Shown here: positions 10,285 to 18,192 of the stretch, in pieces
Position numbering within the stretch: the first letter of the stretch is position 1
How the letters are laid out: each line of letters opens with the position of its first letter
NCBI GenBank assembly: GCA_024697405.1
Contig: JAILFU010000132.1
Coordinates: forward strand, 1-56,971
Source of the DNA: Prevotella sp.
GTDB taxonomy: Bacteria; Bacteroidota; Bacteroidia; Bacteroidales; Bacteroidaceae
Length of the DNA stretch: 56,971 nucleotides
Direction of reading: 5' to 3'
Program-made: the position numbers and the translations under genes
The notes under the pieces: generated by a model
What the model saw: the letters and a program-made list of their open reading frames with translations, nothing else
Databases searched by the model: none
What the model was told of the DNA's origin: nothing

Positions 10285-11704
10285 AGTTATAGACAATCGG
10301 GTTTTCTGAGTTTGGGTCATCATTCCAGCTCCTCATGCCGATATGGGTCACCGTGAGGGTATATATCTCGGAGTCCATATAGTAGATGTAGACTATCCAC
10401 GAGTGGTTGCGCAGGAAGTCGCCCGGCGCGGCCATGGCGAAGGTGGCCTCCTTGGTCTCCGTAATATTTTGCCCGGTTTGGTCTTGCCCGGTGATATATG
10501 TATAGTTGATGGTGCCCGTCAGCTGCTTGTCGCTCTCGCGCAGGTAGGTCAGCCCGAGTTCCTTCAGCTGGGGAAGGTCGTCTGTTGTCAGTTTGTCTGC
10601 CTTCAGTTCTTCCACATCATTGTCTGCGCCGTATTGATTCAGCCAGGTACGATTGGTCAGCTTTCTTGACGATTCCTCGTCGGCTGCATGATTGATCAAG
10701 TCTTCATAAACTTGGGCGTTCTGGGTCTCGTAGGCATAGACCAAGGGATTGTCGACGGCTGGAAGCGCCTGGTGCGTTGAAGGACTATTAGCGGCAAGGG
10801 CGTGGACCAGTTTCTCTATAGCTTTCCCTGCTCCAACGTAGGTGATGGCGTCGGAGGGTGGGTTGCCGGTAACATATTTCCCTGTATAGCTTGTCGTTCC
10901 AGGGAGGAGACTTGTCTCTGTAGGTATCAGCCCTCCGTTCAGCTTGATCTCGTTGATGCTCTCCAGCGTCTTTGTCTCTACCTGATTTTTTATCTGGCAG
11001 AGCACGAAGCGGAGCTTCGACACGGCGCGGGTGAGCTCCAGAATGGTGGTCTCGTTCTCTGAACGGCCGATGCGCAGGTGGGGGAAGGAGCCCCAGATGG
11101 GCTGTTCCTCGACAATGGCAGACATGGGGAGGCCGCTGGTGGCTATTCGTCCACTGGCGGGAGTGGCGTCAGGATGGCCATCCTGGTCTAACTCGTCTTT
11201 GTCATAAAGGTCTGTCGTGCCGAAATATTCGGTGTTGATGACTGCTGCATCCAGACTTGCGCGAGTGGTCTTCTTATTAAGTGTTGTCAGCCCCACGCTG
11301 GCGGCATTGGCCACCACATAGACGTCGACCGCCTCGAGGGTCTTGACGAAGTCGCGGTCGAGCAGCATCTGATATTTCTGGTAGCCGGTTTCGTTGAGGA
11401 ATACGGGGTCTGGCTCTAGGTAGCCCACGGCCGGTGCGGTGCTGGCGTCGCTGTGGCGGAACACCCAAATCTGCAGGCTGTGTATCTTGCTCTCGGCTTC
11501 GTAGATGGCAGCTATCGGCCCTACGTCGGCACGGGTGACAATGGGACGGTCGGGGGCATATACATAGATGTCGAGGTAGCAGTCGTCGGTCTCAGGGCCG
11601 ATGACCACACCGCCGCCGTCGCCATCGCCGGTGACGCACGCCGTCATCAGCATGGCCATAAGCAGCAGCAAGGCTCCACCAATATGTATTGTCAATCTCC
11701 TCAT
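10280..11704 (-). CDS. fimbrillin-like lipoprotein
   Basis: A 474-residue protein starting at an ATG at 11704, with lipobox LMTAC and the lipidated Cys near residue 23. Next comes a Gly/Asp-rich linker, then a fimbrillin-type region with the typical pattern YLDIYVYAPDR...SLQIWVFRH. The C-terminus reads THIGMRSWNDDP...IVYNW. In the Mfa/Fim superfamily such proteins are exported as lipoproteins and matured for strand exchange. The Arg in TRADVG (about residue 58) could be a gingipain-like maturation site, but this is speculative. It sits fourth among five fimbrillin-type genes in one direction. It is probably a minor subunit. Confidence 0.75.
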   Translation of the reverse strand: MRRLTIHIGGALLLLMAMLMTACVTGDGDGGGVVIGPETDDCYLDIYVYAPDRPIVTRADVGPIAAIYEAESKIHSLQIWVFRHSDASTAPAVGYLEPDPVFLNETGYQKYQMLLDRDFVKTLEAVDVYVVANAASVGLTTLNKKTTRASLDAAVINTEYFGTTDLYDKDELDQDGHPDATPASGRIATSGLPMSAIVEEQPIWGSFPHLRIGRSENETTILELTRAVSKLRFVLCQIKNQVETKTLESINEIKLNGGLIPTETSLLPGTTSYTGKYVTGNPPSDAITYVGAGKAIEKLVHALAANSPSTHQALPAVDNPLVYAYETQNAQVYEDLINHAADEESSRKLTNRTWLNQYGADNDVEELKADKLTTDDLPQLKELGLTYLRESDKQLTGTINYTYITGQDQTGQNITETKEATFAMAAPGDFLRNHSWIVYIYYMDSEIYTLTVTHIGMRSWNDDPNSENPIVYNW

Positions 11705-11718
11705 TATTTATATAATTC

Positions 11719-11753
11719 CTAACTCCTAACTCCTAACTCCTAACTCCTAACTC
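11719..11753. repeat. heptamer tandem array (CTAACTC x5)
   Basis: Five perfect tandem copies of CTAACTC occupy most of the 47-bp gap between two fimbrillin-like lipoprotein genes. The TGA stop of the gene on the right (11752-11754, minus strand) overlaps the last unit. The unit carries TAA on one strand and TAG on the other, so the array stops translation in every frame. Confidence 0.95.
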
Positions 11754-13500
11754 ATAATGGTACATTCGTCGTGGTGGCCTGAATCCAGTCGGGCACCAGC
11801 CGTATGCCTATCTCCAGCCTCGGGTCGAGCAGGTCGGGCAAGTAGGTGTATGCCTGCTGCAGACTGCTGATGGTCACAGTACCCCATGTGATGCGGTCTT
11901 TCGTGAATACGCGGTTCTTGAACTCCTCGTCGCCAGTATGACCTCCCTTTACCTCGATGGTACCCACGAGGTAGAACTTTGTGCCCTGAAATACAGTGCC
12001 GTTGGCACCCTCGAAGTCCTCGCCGCTGTTGTTCGTGAACTCCAGAGCGATGCGCACGTTGGTCTCGTCCTTGGTCTGTAGCACCAGGGTATTGGTGAAG
12101 ACTGTAGGATTCGATTCCGGCGTAGGCGATGACGGGGGACGGAGGGCAGTACCCATCGTGAAAAGCGGTTTGCCAGTCTCGGGGTCTTTGCCATACATGT
12201 CGTAAATAATCTTCTCGTCGGTGTTTTCTTTGGGCGTGAAGTCGAAGTTCTGCGTGTGTTGTCCGCTGACGAATACGGCACTCAGGGGGAAGGTGGCTTC
12301 CTCGCCGGCTGTCTTGCCATCTTTCAGCGTGATTTCTTTCGGGGTCTCGGAAGCGTCAGTCAGTGTACTGCTGACCACCATCGCTATCTTCAGAAGCCCC
12401 ACGGCATAGTTCAGCGGGGTCTTGATAACGATGGAAGCCTCGCCGCCATTGACGGTGGCATTGTCGTTTTCATGCTTCTCAAGCACCTCGTCCCAAGTAC
12501 CGCTGAACTCTTCCAGCCAAGTACTGCTGGAGGTCTTGATATTGCTGTTGGTATAGTACCAAAGCTCGGCAGGATAGATGAATCGGTCCAAGCTGTTGAT
12601 GTTCGCCTCGATGGTAGTCTCCACCTGTACCTCAAAGGCATTTGTTGACGTGTTCCATTCCACCACGGCGGCACCTTCGGGCAAGAAGATGGTAGAGGGA
12701 TAATCGTTGGAGATTCCGTCGCCTATGGCAGTCAGGATGGCCGTTTTCATATTTGATTCGGCCTCTGTAAGTTCTGGCATCCCTTCCTTTGGCAGGCCGA
12801 TGAGTTCTTGTTTCAGCCATAATGCCCATTTAGTGGCGCTCGTGTCGGATGCTGCGATGACGTGCCCCTTGTTGACAAACTTCAGGAAGAGGCCTCTGAA
12901 AAGGTCAGTCTCGTACCAAGCGCTGCCTTCCTCTGGTGTTGCCTTGGCGATGGCCGTCAGATAGCTGGCGATGGCCGTAGCCCCGGTGGCAATGCTCGGC
13001 TTCGTCCCTCCGATAGCCTTCTCTTTATATATCTCTTCGGGGGAGAAGGTGATGTCAGCTGTCGTTTTTCTCCCCTCTCCTGTGGGGAAGCTAGCTGTGA
13101 GACTCCCATATATGAATCCATTGTCTACAGATTGGGGTCTCGCATAGCAGATGAAGGATTTCGTTCCTGTGGGGATGTCGGGTGAATGGTCGTCATAGTA
13201 GTTTAGGGTAGACTCGTATGGAATGACAACAGTTTCTACGGCGGGTTGCAGGAATTCGTCTATGCCCACAGGTGCATCACAATCAAAAGGCAGGATATAC
13301 CATTCTGCAATGTCGCGGAACGTGCCATCCACCTGTGTGACGTTATCGCTCATGCGAGTCGCTCCCCTGTTGGTAGACACACAGAACGCCAGGCTAGGCC
13401 CGCTGGCCTTGCCGTCGGCAGGGTCATCGACATAGTCGCGACAGCCCGCAAGAGCTGTCAGCACCATCAATGTCACTACTATGTATCTAATTCCGTCCAA
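11752..13500 (-). CDS. Mfa1-like fimbrillin lipoprotein
   Basis: A 582-residue lipoprotein; signal peptide MDGIRYIVVTLMVLTALAGC with the lipidated Cys at 20. The only start that preserves this signal is a TTG at 13500, inside a copy of the AACnACGAATTAAGACGAATT repeat. The next ATG is residue 12. The body resembles the 16047-17993 product: an early WYILPFD segment, a central GEEATFPLSAVFVSGQ region, and a C-terminal QQAYTYLPDL...LEIGIRLVPDW block matching its QNAYSTIPDL...FGLSVDLKWEP. It is therefore probably a paralogue of the major subunit. It lies 20 bp downstream of the FimB/Mfa2-like gene. Confidence 0.8.
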   Translation of the reverse strand: MDGIRYIVVTLMVLTALAGCRDYVDDPADGKASGPSLAFCVSTNRGATRMSDNVTQVDGTFRDIAEWYILPFDCDAPVGIDEFLQPAVETVVIPYESTLNYYDDHSPDIPTGTKSFICYARPQSVDNGFIYGSLTASFPTGEGRKTTADITFSPEEIYKEKAIGGTKPSIATGATAIASYLTAIAKATPEEGSAWYETDLFRGLFLKFVNKGHVIAASDTSATKWALWLKQELIGLPKEGMPELTEAESNMKTAILTAIGDGISNDYPSTIFLPEGAAVVEWNTSTNAFEVQVETTIEANINSLDRFIYPAELWYYTNSNIKTSSSTWLEEFSGTWDEVLEKHENDNATVNGGEASIVIKTPLNYAVGLLKIAMVVSSTLTDASETPKEITLKDGKTAGEEATFPLSAVFVSGQHTQNFDFTPKENTDEKIIYDMYGKDPETGKPLFTMGTALRPPSSPTPESNPTVFTNTLVLQTKDETNVRIALEFTNNSGEDFEGANGTVFQGTKFYLVGTIEVKGGHTGDEEFKNRVFTKDRITWGTVTISSLQQAYTYLPDLLDPRLEIGIRLVPDWIQATTTNVPL

Positions 13501-13520
13501 TTCGTCTTAATTCGTGGTTT

Positions 13521-14528
13521 CTAAAGTTCCGGTTCGTAGGTACCGCCGGGTTTCCAGTCGAGCTGCACACTAACACCCACCTCCTGTTGCGAGGGCACCA
13601 CAGTGCCGTCGGCCTGCAGGAATCCCTTCACGATGCGCAGCTCGCCGGCAGGCAGTCGGGTGGGGATGTAGAGGCGGCTCTCGGTGACGGTACCGTCCAG
13701 GAGCGTCACGTAGACGTGCAGCTGCCAGCAGGCGTTGTCCTTGTCGGTAGTCATCCCGGCCCGCGTGCCAGGCATGTCGGGCGAGGGGAAGCACTTCCCG
13801 TAGAGGCAGTGCAGACCGCTGCCGTCGCTGTCGAGGGTTGTCATGCGCACAGGCCGGCTGTGGTCGAAGGCGTAGGTGCTGTCGTTGACCAGGAAGCTGC
13901 TGGCGGTGCCGGCGATGCAGGCGCGGATGCTGCGGAACTGGTTTGTGCCGGGGTCGAGGACCAGGGCGGCGGCGCTGTTTTGCATGTAGAGCCAGACGTG
14001 GAAGGTCTGGTCTTTGACGCTCTGGTCGTCGATGTTGATGTTCGCCCGGGCGGTGAAGAGTCCGCTGCTGTGGCTGTCGATGCTGTCAGCGGTCAGCTGG
14101 CTGATGGTATAGGCGGCCAGCTCGTCGCTGCCGCTGGTGGTGAGGTTCTGCCCGGCGGTGGTGTTGGCCACGCCAAGGTGGCGGTAGTCCTTGACGGGCA
14201 GGTAGAGGGTGTAGGCCGCCTCACGGGCGTCGATGATGTGGCTCTCGTGGTGGGCCAGACCCTTTGTGGAGAAGAACGAGAGGTCGAGGTCGTGGGCACG
14301 GTCACTGAAATAGCCCGACAGCGCCTGGCGCAGCCCATCGGCCACCAGTAGCTCCGGCGGTGTGGTAAGCTCCGTGTCAAGCTCTGTCTGCATGTTCGTC
14401 AGCAGGCGTACGGTGTACTCTATGCGCACGTCCTTGCCGCAGTCGCTCAGGTCGTCGTCGATGCTGTCGCACGAAGCCTGCGCGATTGCGCCCAGTAGCA
14501 GGAGTACCAGTGTCCTTGCTGCGTCCAT
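13521..14528 (-). CDS. FimB/Mfa2-family fimbrial anchor lipoprotein
   Basis: A protein of about 335 residues. I start it at the ATG at 14528 (MDAARTLVLLLLGAIAQASC), which gives a clean lipoprotein signal with Cys near residue 20. The open frame extends nine codons further upstream, but those codons are translated from the heptamer array. The downstream DDDLSDCGKD motif, the YTLYLPVKDYRHLG segment, the Cys-containing mid-region (GLHCLYGKCFPSP) and the C-terminal VSVQLDWKPGG are typical of FimB/Mfa2 family proteins. These anchor the fibre to the outer membrane and limit its length. In this locus it is separated from the major fimbrillin by an inserted RAYT gene. Confidence 0.85.
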   Translation of the reverse strand: MDAARTLVLLLLGAIAQASCDSIDDDLSDCGKDVRIEYTVRLLTNMQTELDTELTTPPELLVADGLRQALSGYFSDRAHDLDLSFFSTKGLAHHESHIIDAREAAYTLYLPVKDYRHLGVANTTAGQNLTTSGSDELAAYTISQLTADSIDSHSSGLFTARANINIDDQSVKDQTFHVWLYMQNSAAALVLDPGTNQFRSIRACIAGTASSFLVNDSTYAFDHSRPVRMTTLDSDGSGLHCLYGKCFPSPDMPGTRAGMTTDKDNACWQLHVYVTLLDGTVTESRLYIPTRLPAGELRIVKGFLQADGTVVPSQQEVGVSVQLDWKPGGTYEPEL

Positions 14529-14539
14529 GATATGATGTG

Positions 14540-14606
14540 TTCTCTCAGTTCTCAATTCTCGGTTCTCAATTCTCAGTTCTCAATTCTCAGTTCTCACCTC
14601 TCAGTT
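14540..14606. repeat. heptamer tandem array (TTCTCAR type)
   Basis: About nine consecutive 7-mers alternating TTCTCAG / TTCTCAA, with two variants. It lies between the FimB/Mfa2-like gene and the RAYT gene. The last codons and the TGA stop of the RAYT gene (KTER-stop, ending at 14594) are inside the array. Read on the minus strand, each unit contains TGA, so stops occur in all three frames downstream of the RAYT gene. Confidence 0.9.
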
Positions 14607-15934
14607 TTCCACCAGTCATCCCTAGTCCGGCACAAAGCCTGCGCCATGCAGTTCATCGTCTTGCACTCCACAACGCTGATGCCCTCTTCCGTCCTGCGGT
14701 AGTGATGTTGCCACGGGGTGACTATCAGCAGCCTGTCTTCCAAGCAGAGTTCCATCCGTTTTTCCGAAGGGTGGTAGACGTCAGGCATGCCGTTATCCAG
14801 TATCAGTATGATGGGGTATCCCTGTGACAGGGTCGTATCCATGATGTCCTGCTCGCCTTCTGCAATGCGTGCTGATACCAGCACGGTTCCCTCTTGGGCG
14901 GCCTGCAGGCAGGCGGCTTTCTGGCGGGGGAACTGTGAAACGTCGCGTCGGTGGCATACCACGGGCAGCAGTCGCTTCGAGAGGAGCTGGCGGTTGCCGT
15001 AACTGTCGCAGCCTATCTTTCCGTTGGTAGTCAGCAGACGGCTTTCTATCAGGGTTCTTGCGGCAGGAGTCAGCTGTGACGGGGCGCATTCGCGCTTTAG
15101 GTACCCCATCAGCGCTTTTACCGTCAAGGCGGTGTCGATGCCGCCGCGAAGGGGCTGTAGCACGCTGCGATGGGTGGAGCGCAACAGACGGCTGCGGGGG
15201 TTGTTCCTGATGTAGGCGCGCTGCTGCGCCAGTTGTCCGCTTTTCAAGGGCATCACGTCGACGAAACCCTCGGAGAAAAGCACCGGCCGCCCCGTGCTGA
15301 TGCGGGAGGGCACCTTGTAGCCTTGCTGGCTTGGGGCTGCTCCCTGCTGGCTTGTGGCTGCTCCCTGCGGGCTTGTGGCTGCTCCCAGTTGGCTTGCGGC
15401 TGCTCCCTGCGGGAAAACCGCAGGGCACGAACCACCCCCTGCGTTCTGGCTGCCGCTGGTGTTTTGGCCTCCGCAGGCGTCCGTTCCGGCGGGTTTCCCC
15501 CGCCGGCCGTCCTCGGGCAGGCTTTGCCCGGTCATTTCCCAGTAGCGGCGGTTGCAGCCCTTTTTGAAACCAGCGATGACCAGTCCCAGATGTGCCTTCC
15601 GTCCCTGTGTGCTGACGAGGGGCTCGTGCACCTCCAGGATGAAATGCATGTGTTCAGGCATCACCACATAGTCCTGCACCTCAACCATCGGGTAATAGGT
15701 CCTGATGCTGTTCAGCAGCTCGTACCTCACCATCTGTCCTATGGCCGATAGCTGCACATGCGGGGCACCGTCGCTGCCGTCGGGCAGGGAGGCATCACCA
15801 ATAACGCGGCCGAAGGGCCTGCCCAGACTGTCGGCCACCCGTAGCGTGATGTGATACATGCCGGGCTGCGAGTAGTCGTTCTGCTGGCTGCGCCGTGTCA
15901 TGCGGTGCTCCGTAGGGTTCAGCTTCTTCGCCAT
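14594..15934 (-). CDS. REP-associated tyrosine transposase (RAYT), Y1/IS200-like
   Basis: A 446-residue protein starting at an ATG at 15934. The N-terminal half is a Y1 HUH transposase fold: YHITLRV near residue 27, the HxH metal motif in MPEHMHFIL (His95, His97), and the probable catalytic Tyr241 in QRAYIRNNP. Between them, residues about 141-206 are an unusual low-complexity insert: a Gly/Ser/Asn segment, then heptad SQxGAAT repeats. The 200-residue C-terminal extension has no recognised domain. No flanking terminal repeats of a classical IS are seen, which fits a single-copy domesticated RAYT. RAYTs are associated with REP palindromes. Here 8-5-8 palindromes lie within the insert and in two genes to the right. 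The gene interrupts the fimbrial gene series between the anchor and the major subunit. Confidence 0.85.
   Translation of the reverse strand: MAKKLNPTEHRMTRRSQQNDYSQPGMYHITLRVADSLGRPFGRVIGDASLPDGSDGAPHVQLSAIGQMVRYELLNSIRTYYPMVEVQDYVVMPEHMHFILEVHEPLVSTQGRKAHLGLVIAGFKKGCNRRYWEMTGQSLPEDGRRGKPAGTDACGGQNTSGSQNAGGGSCPAVFPQGAAASQLGAATSPQGAATSQQGAAPSQQGYKVPSRISTGRPVLFSEGFVDVMPLKSGQLAQQRAYIRNNPRSRLLRSTHRSVLQPLRGGIDTALTVKALMGYLKRECAPSQLTPAARTLIESRLLTTNGKIGCDSYGNRQLLSKRLLPVVCHRRDVSQFPRQKAACLQAAQEGTVLVSARIAEGEQDIMDTTLSQGYPIILILDNGMPDVYHPSEKRMELCLEDRLLIVTPWQHHYRRTEEGISVVECKTMNCMAQALCRTRDDWWKTER
15310..15506. repeat. 21-bp tandem repeat and two 8-5-8 palindromes inside the RAYT gene
   Basis: From about 15320 to 15410 the sequence repeats a 21-bp unit (core GCTTGTGGCTGCTCCC) about four times, encoding SQxGAAT heptads on the minus strand. 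Next come two palindromes with 8-base arms and 5-base loops. At 15405-15425 the arms are CCCTGCGG and CCGCAGGG; at 15486-15506 the arms are CCGGCGGG and CCCGCCGG. A third, weaker inverted repeat follows near 15513-15529. All stay in frame. Confidence 0.85.
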
Positions 15935-16007
15935 CGTAGGGATTTGGTAGAAATAATTTCAAAGAGCAATGCGCGACATTCGCGCGCGTACAATAATTTA
16001 AAAATGT

Positions 16008-16034
16008 GGGAGGCGGTGCGAGGCACCGCCTCCC
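16008..16034 (-). terminator. intrinsic terminator of the major fimbrillin gene
   Basis: A perfect inverted repeat, GGGAGGCGGTGC / GCACCGCCTCCC, with a 3-base loop, lies 13 bp past the fimbrillin stop. On the minus strand it is followed by a T-rich tract (ATTTTTAAATT). Confidence 0.85.
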
Positions 16035-16046
16035 AGTAACATGTTA

Positions 16047-17993
16047 CTAAATTTCCACATTAAATCTCAGACCAGGCTCCCACTTCAGGTCAACTGAAAG
16101 TCCGAAAACAGTTTCGGTAGAGCGTAAGTCGGGAATCGTGCTATAAGCATTCTGCAGAGCATCAGCCTTTATTGTGATATAAGCTCTGGTCATGTAGTCC
16201 TGTATAAAGATACGCTTTGTGCCCTCTCCGGTAATACGATAGCCTGTGTCTTTACGATATTTATTGCTATCGTATGAGCATTTTGCCCAATCAAATGTCT
16301 GCGGTACTTCACTTGTAAGAGTCATCTTGCCTACAAGATAGAAAGTATGGCCAGCAGGAATCATGCCACTCTTTCCGTAGAAATCCTTTTCGCCATTGGT
16401 TATCTGGAGAGCAAAATATACATCATCATGCTGTGTTGACTTATAGTTGTCAAGAACAACCGTGTAATTGAAATCTGTAACTGACGTTGAAAGAGCAGTG
16501 TTCTTGAAAGTTAAATCGTTGTCGTATATAACTTTCGTGAAATTATCAGCATGGCTAATCATATCCCAGCCCACAGTGGCAGGCTGTCCGCCTATGATAA
16601 GGCCGGTAACCTTCATACCAGTACCATCAATGTCGGTCTGATTTGTAGCTGCACCGCCCAAAACTTGTGCCATGTTATCGGTCAAAGCTTGCTGGGCCAG
16701 TTTCACATTTGTTTGTAGCAGAGCCACGCCGTAATTTACATTGTTTTGCATTGCTACAGCACGTGTGTCTGCCTTAACTTCTGTATCTTTCCAGTCTGTT
16801 GTGAAACCAGCATCTGCAGATGTTTGATCGAAATAATCCCAAGTTTTCGGAGTGGAAGGGTAGTCATTCTCTGTTTTGTAAACATTAGTGGCACGCAGGG
16901 GGGAGTTGTCGAAATAGACAATCTCAGCAGGATAGCAGATATCCATATAACTGACACCTGACAGTGTCGCTCCAGCAGCTACCGTTCCTTTATATGAGAA
17001 CCCATTGGTAGAATTAAACGTCAGCTGAGCAGCACCAAGCGGTAAGCCGAGGTTTGCAGGGAAGGTACGATAATCAACTGGGTCAAGTGTTGCAGTCCAC
17101 TTCTCTGGGTCATCTGGGGTTTCATTTGATGGTGCTACAATAACCTTGACCCCATCAACAGCTGTATTAATATTATCGATGATAGCTCTTGCTATTTCTG
17201 TTACTCCTGGTACAGAACTCTGATTGTTTATAAGACTTGCACTCTTGTAGAGGTCAAGGATTGTGCGCTCAACAGCTTCGCCCGATCCGCAACGGTCGCT
17301 GACTGTCGTGGTAAACTTTGTGTAAAGATCGGCCAATGCCTTGTAGGCACCAGAGTTTTCGAGAGTGTGATTAGTAACAATGTCGACAGTTCCTGCCCAG
17401 TCAGTAGTATTTGCAATTGCTGTCAGGTATGCTGCAATCTTACTATGGTCACCAAGCGAGCTGGCGATTCCTTCCAGAGAGAAGCTTATTCCATTTGTGT
17501 TCTTAATATCGTCGGCAGAACTCTTCTTATTGCCATCTTTGTCGTAGAAGGAGCTGCTAAGACGGCCTACCTCTAAATATGAGTTAGTGCCGCGTGTAGC
17601 TGTGCCATAGAAAAGGAAATTGTCGGTTCCAATAGGCAGAACCAAGGAGTAAATCTTCTTTGATTTTGTTGTAGAAATCTCTGCGTTTTCAAGAGTTCCC
17701 AGCGCATAATTGTTTGTAATATTTGTTTCTTTTCCATCAGCGGGTATTCCGTCAAAGGGGAAGAGATACATGTGTGACATGCCGCGGAAGTTTTGGCTCT
17801 CCTGTACGTTAGTACCGCTCATACGTGTCTGTGCAGCCTTGGAGATGTTGAAGGCAAAGTCCGTCCTCACGGCGGTGCCGTCATACGTGGGGTTCGGCTC
17901 CACGGCATCCTCGGAGGAGGAGCATGCGGTGAAGATCATGGTGCCGGTCAGTACTATCGCACTGAGCATGGCCAGGAAAATTGATTTTTTCAT
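16047..17993 (-). CDS. Mfa1-like major fimbrillin lipoprotein
   Basis: A 648-residue protein starting at an ATG at 17993. The lipoprotein signal ends in FTAC with the lipidated Cys near residue 24, followed by a Ser/Asp linker. The N-terminal domain has the Mfa1-type TDFAFNISKAAQTRMSG and MYLFPFDG motifs; the Arg in QTRMSG may be the maturation site. The C-terminus reads QNAYSTIPDL...SVDLKWEPG. It is large for an Mfa1 family subunit but fits Prevotella-type Mfa proteins. It follows the DUF3575/OmpA gene on the same strand and has a strong terminator after it, so it can be expressed at a higher level than the downstream subunits. Its base composition is less GC-rich than that of its neighbours. 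Confidence 0.85.
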   Translation of the reverse strand: MKKSIFLAMLSAIVLTGTMIFTACSSSEDAVEPNPTYDGTAVRTDFAFNISKAAQTRMSGTNVQESQNFRGMSHMYLFPFDGIPADGKETNITNNYALGTLENAEISTTKSKKIYSLVLPIGTDNFLFYGTATRGTNSYLEVGRLSSSFYDKDGNKKSSADDIKNTNGISFSLEGIASSLGDHSKIAAYLTAIANTTDWAGTVDIVTNHTLENSGAYKALADLYTKFTTTVSDRCGSGEAVERTILDLYKSASLINNQSSVPGVTEIARAIIDNINTAVDGVKVIVAPSNETPDDPEKWTATLDPVDYRTFPANLGLPLGAAQLTFNSTNGFSYKGTVAAGATLSGVSYMDICYPAEIVYFDNSPLRATNVYKTENDYPSTPKTWDYFDQTSADAGFTTDWKDTEVKADTRAVAMQNNVNYGVALLQTNVKLAQQALTDNMAQVLGGAATNQTDIDGTGMKVTGLIIGGQPATVGWDMISHADNFTKVIYDNDLTFKNTALSTSVTDFNYTVVLDNYKSTQHDDVYFALQITNGEKDFYGKSGMIPAGHTFYLVGKMTLTSEVPQTFDWAKCSYDSNKYRKDTGYRITGEGTKRIFIQDYMTRAYITIKADALQNAYSTIPDLRSTETVFGLSVDLKWEPGLRFNVEI

Positions 17994-18192
17994 ACGCTTA
18001 AATGTTGGTTTAAAAAATTAATAATGGTTGTTCTCTAATAGTTTTTTTTCTCTCTTATTTTGCTCTTTTCTTTAGGGGTTCATTTGCTTTGTCAGGTTCT
18101 GCGGGCTTCGCGGTGTTTGCCTGTTGCCCTAGGTGAAGACGGTGTTCCCTATATTATTATTGTATTACATATATACATATATTATTCATTTG

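Noticed and set aside
14594..15934. Complete IS200/IS605 insertion sequence
   Set aside because: No companion tnpB, no paired end hairpins clearly bounding the gene, and a long C-terminal extension; a RAYT fits better.
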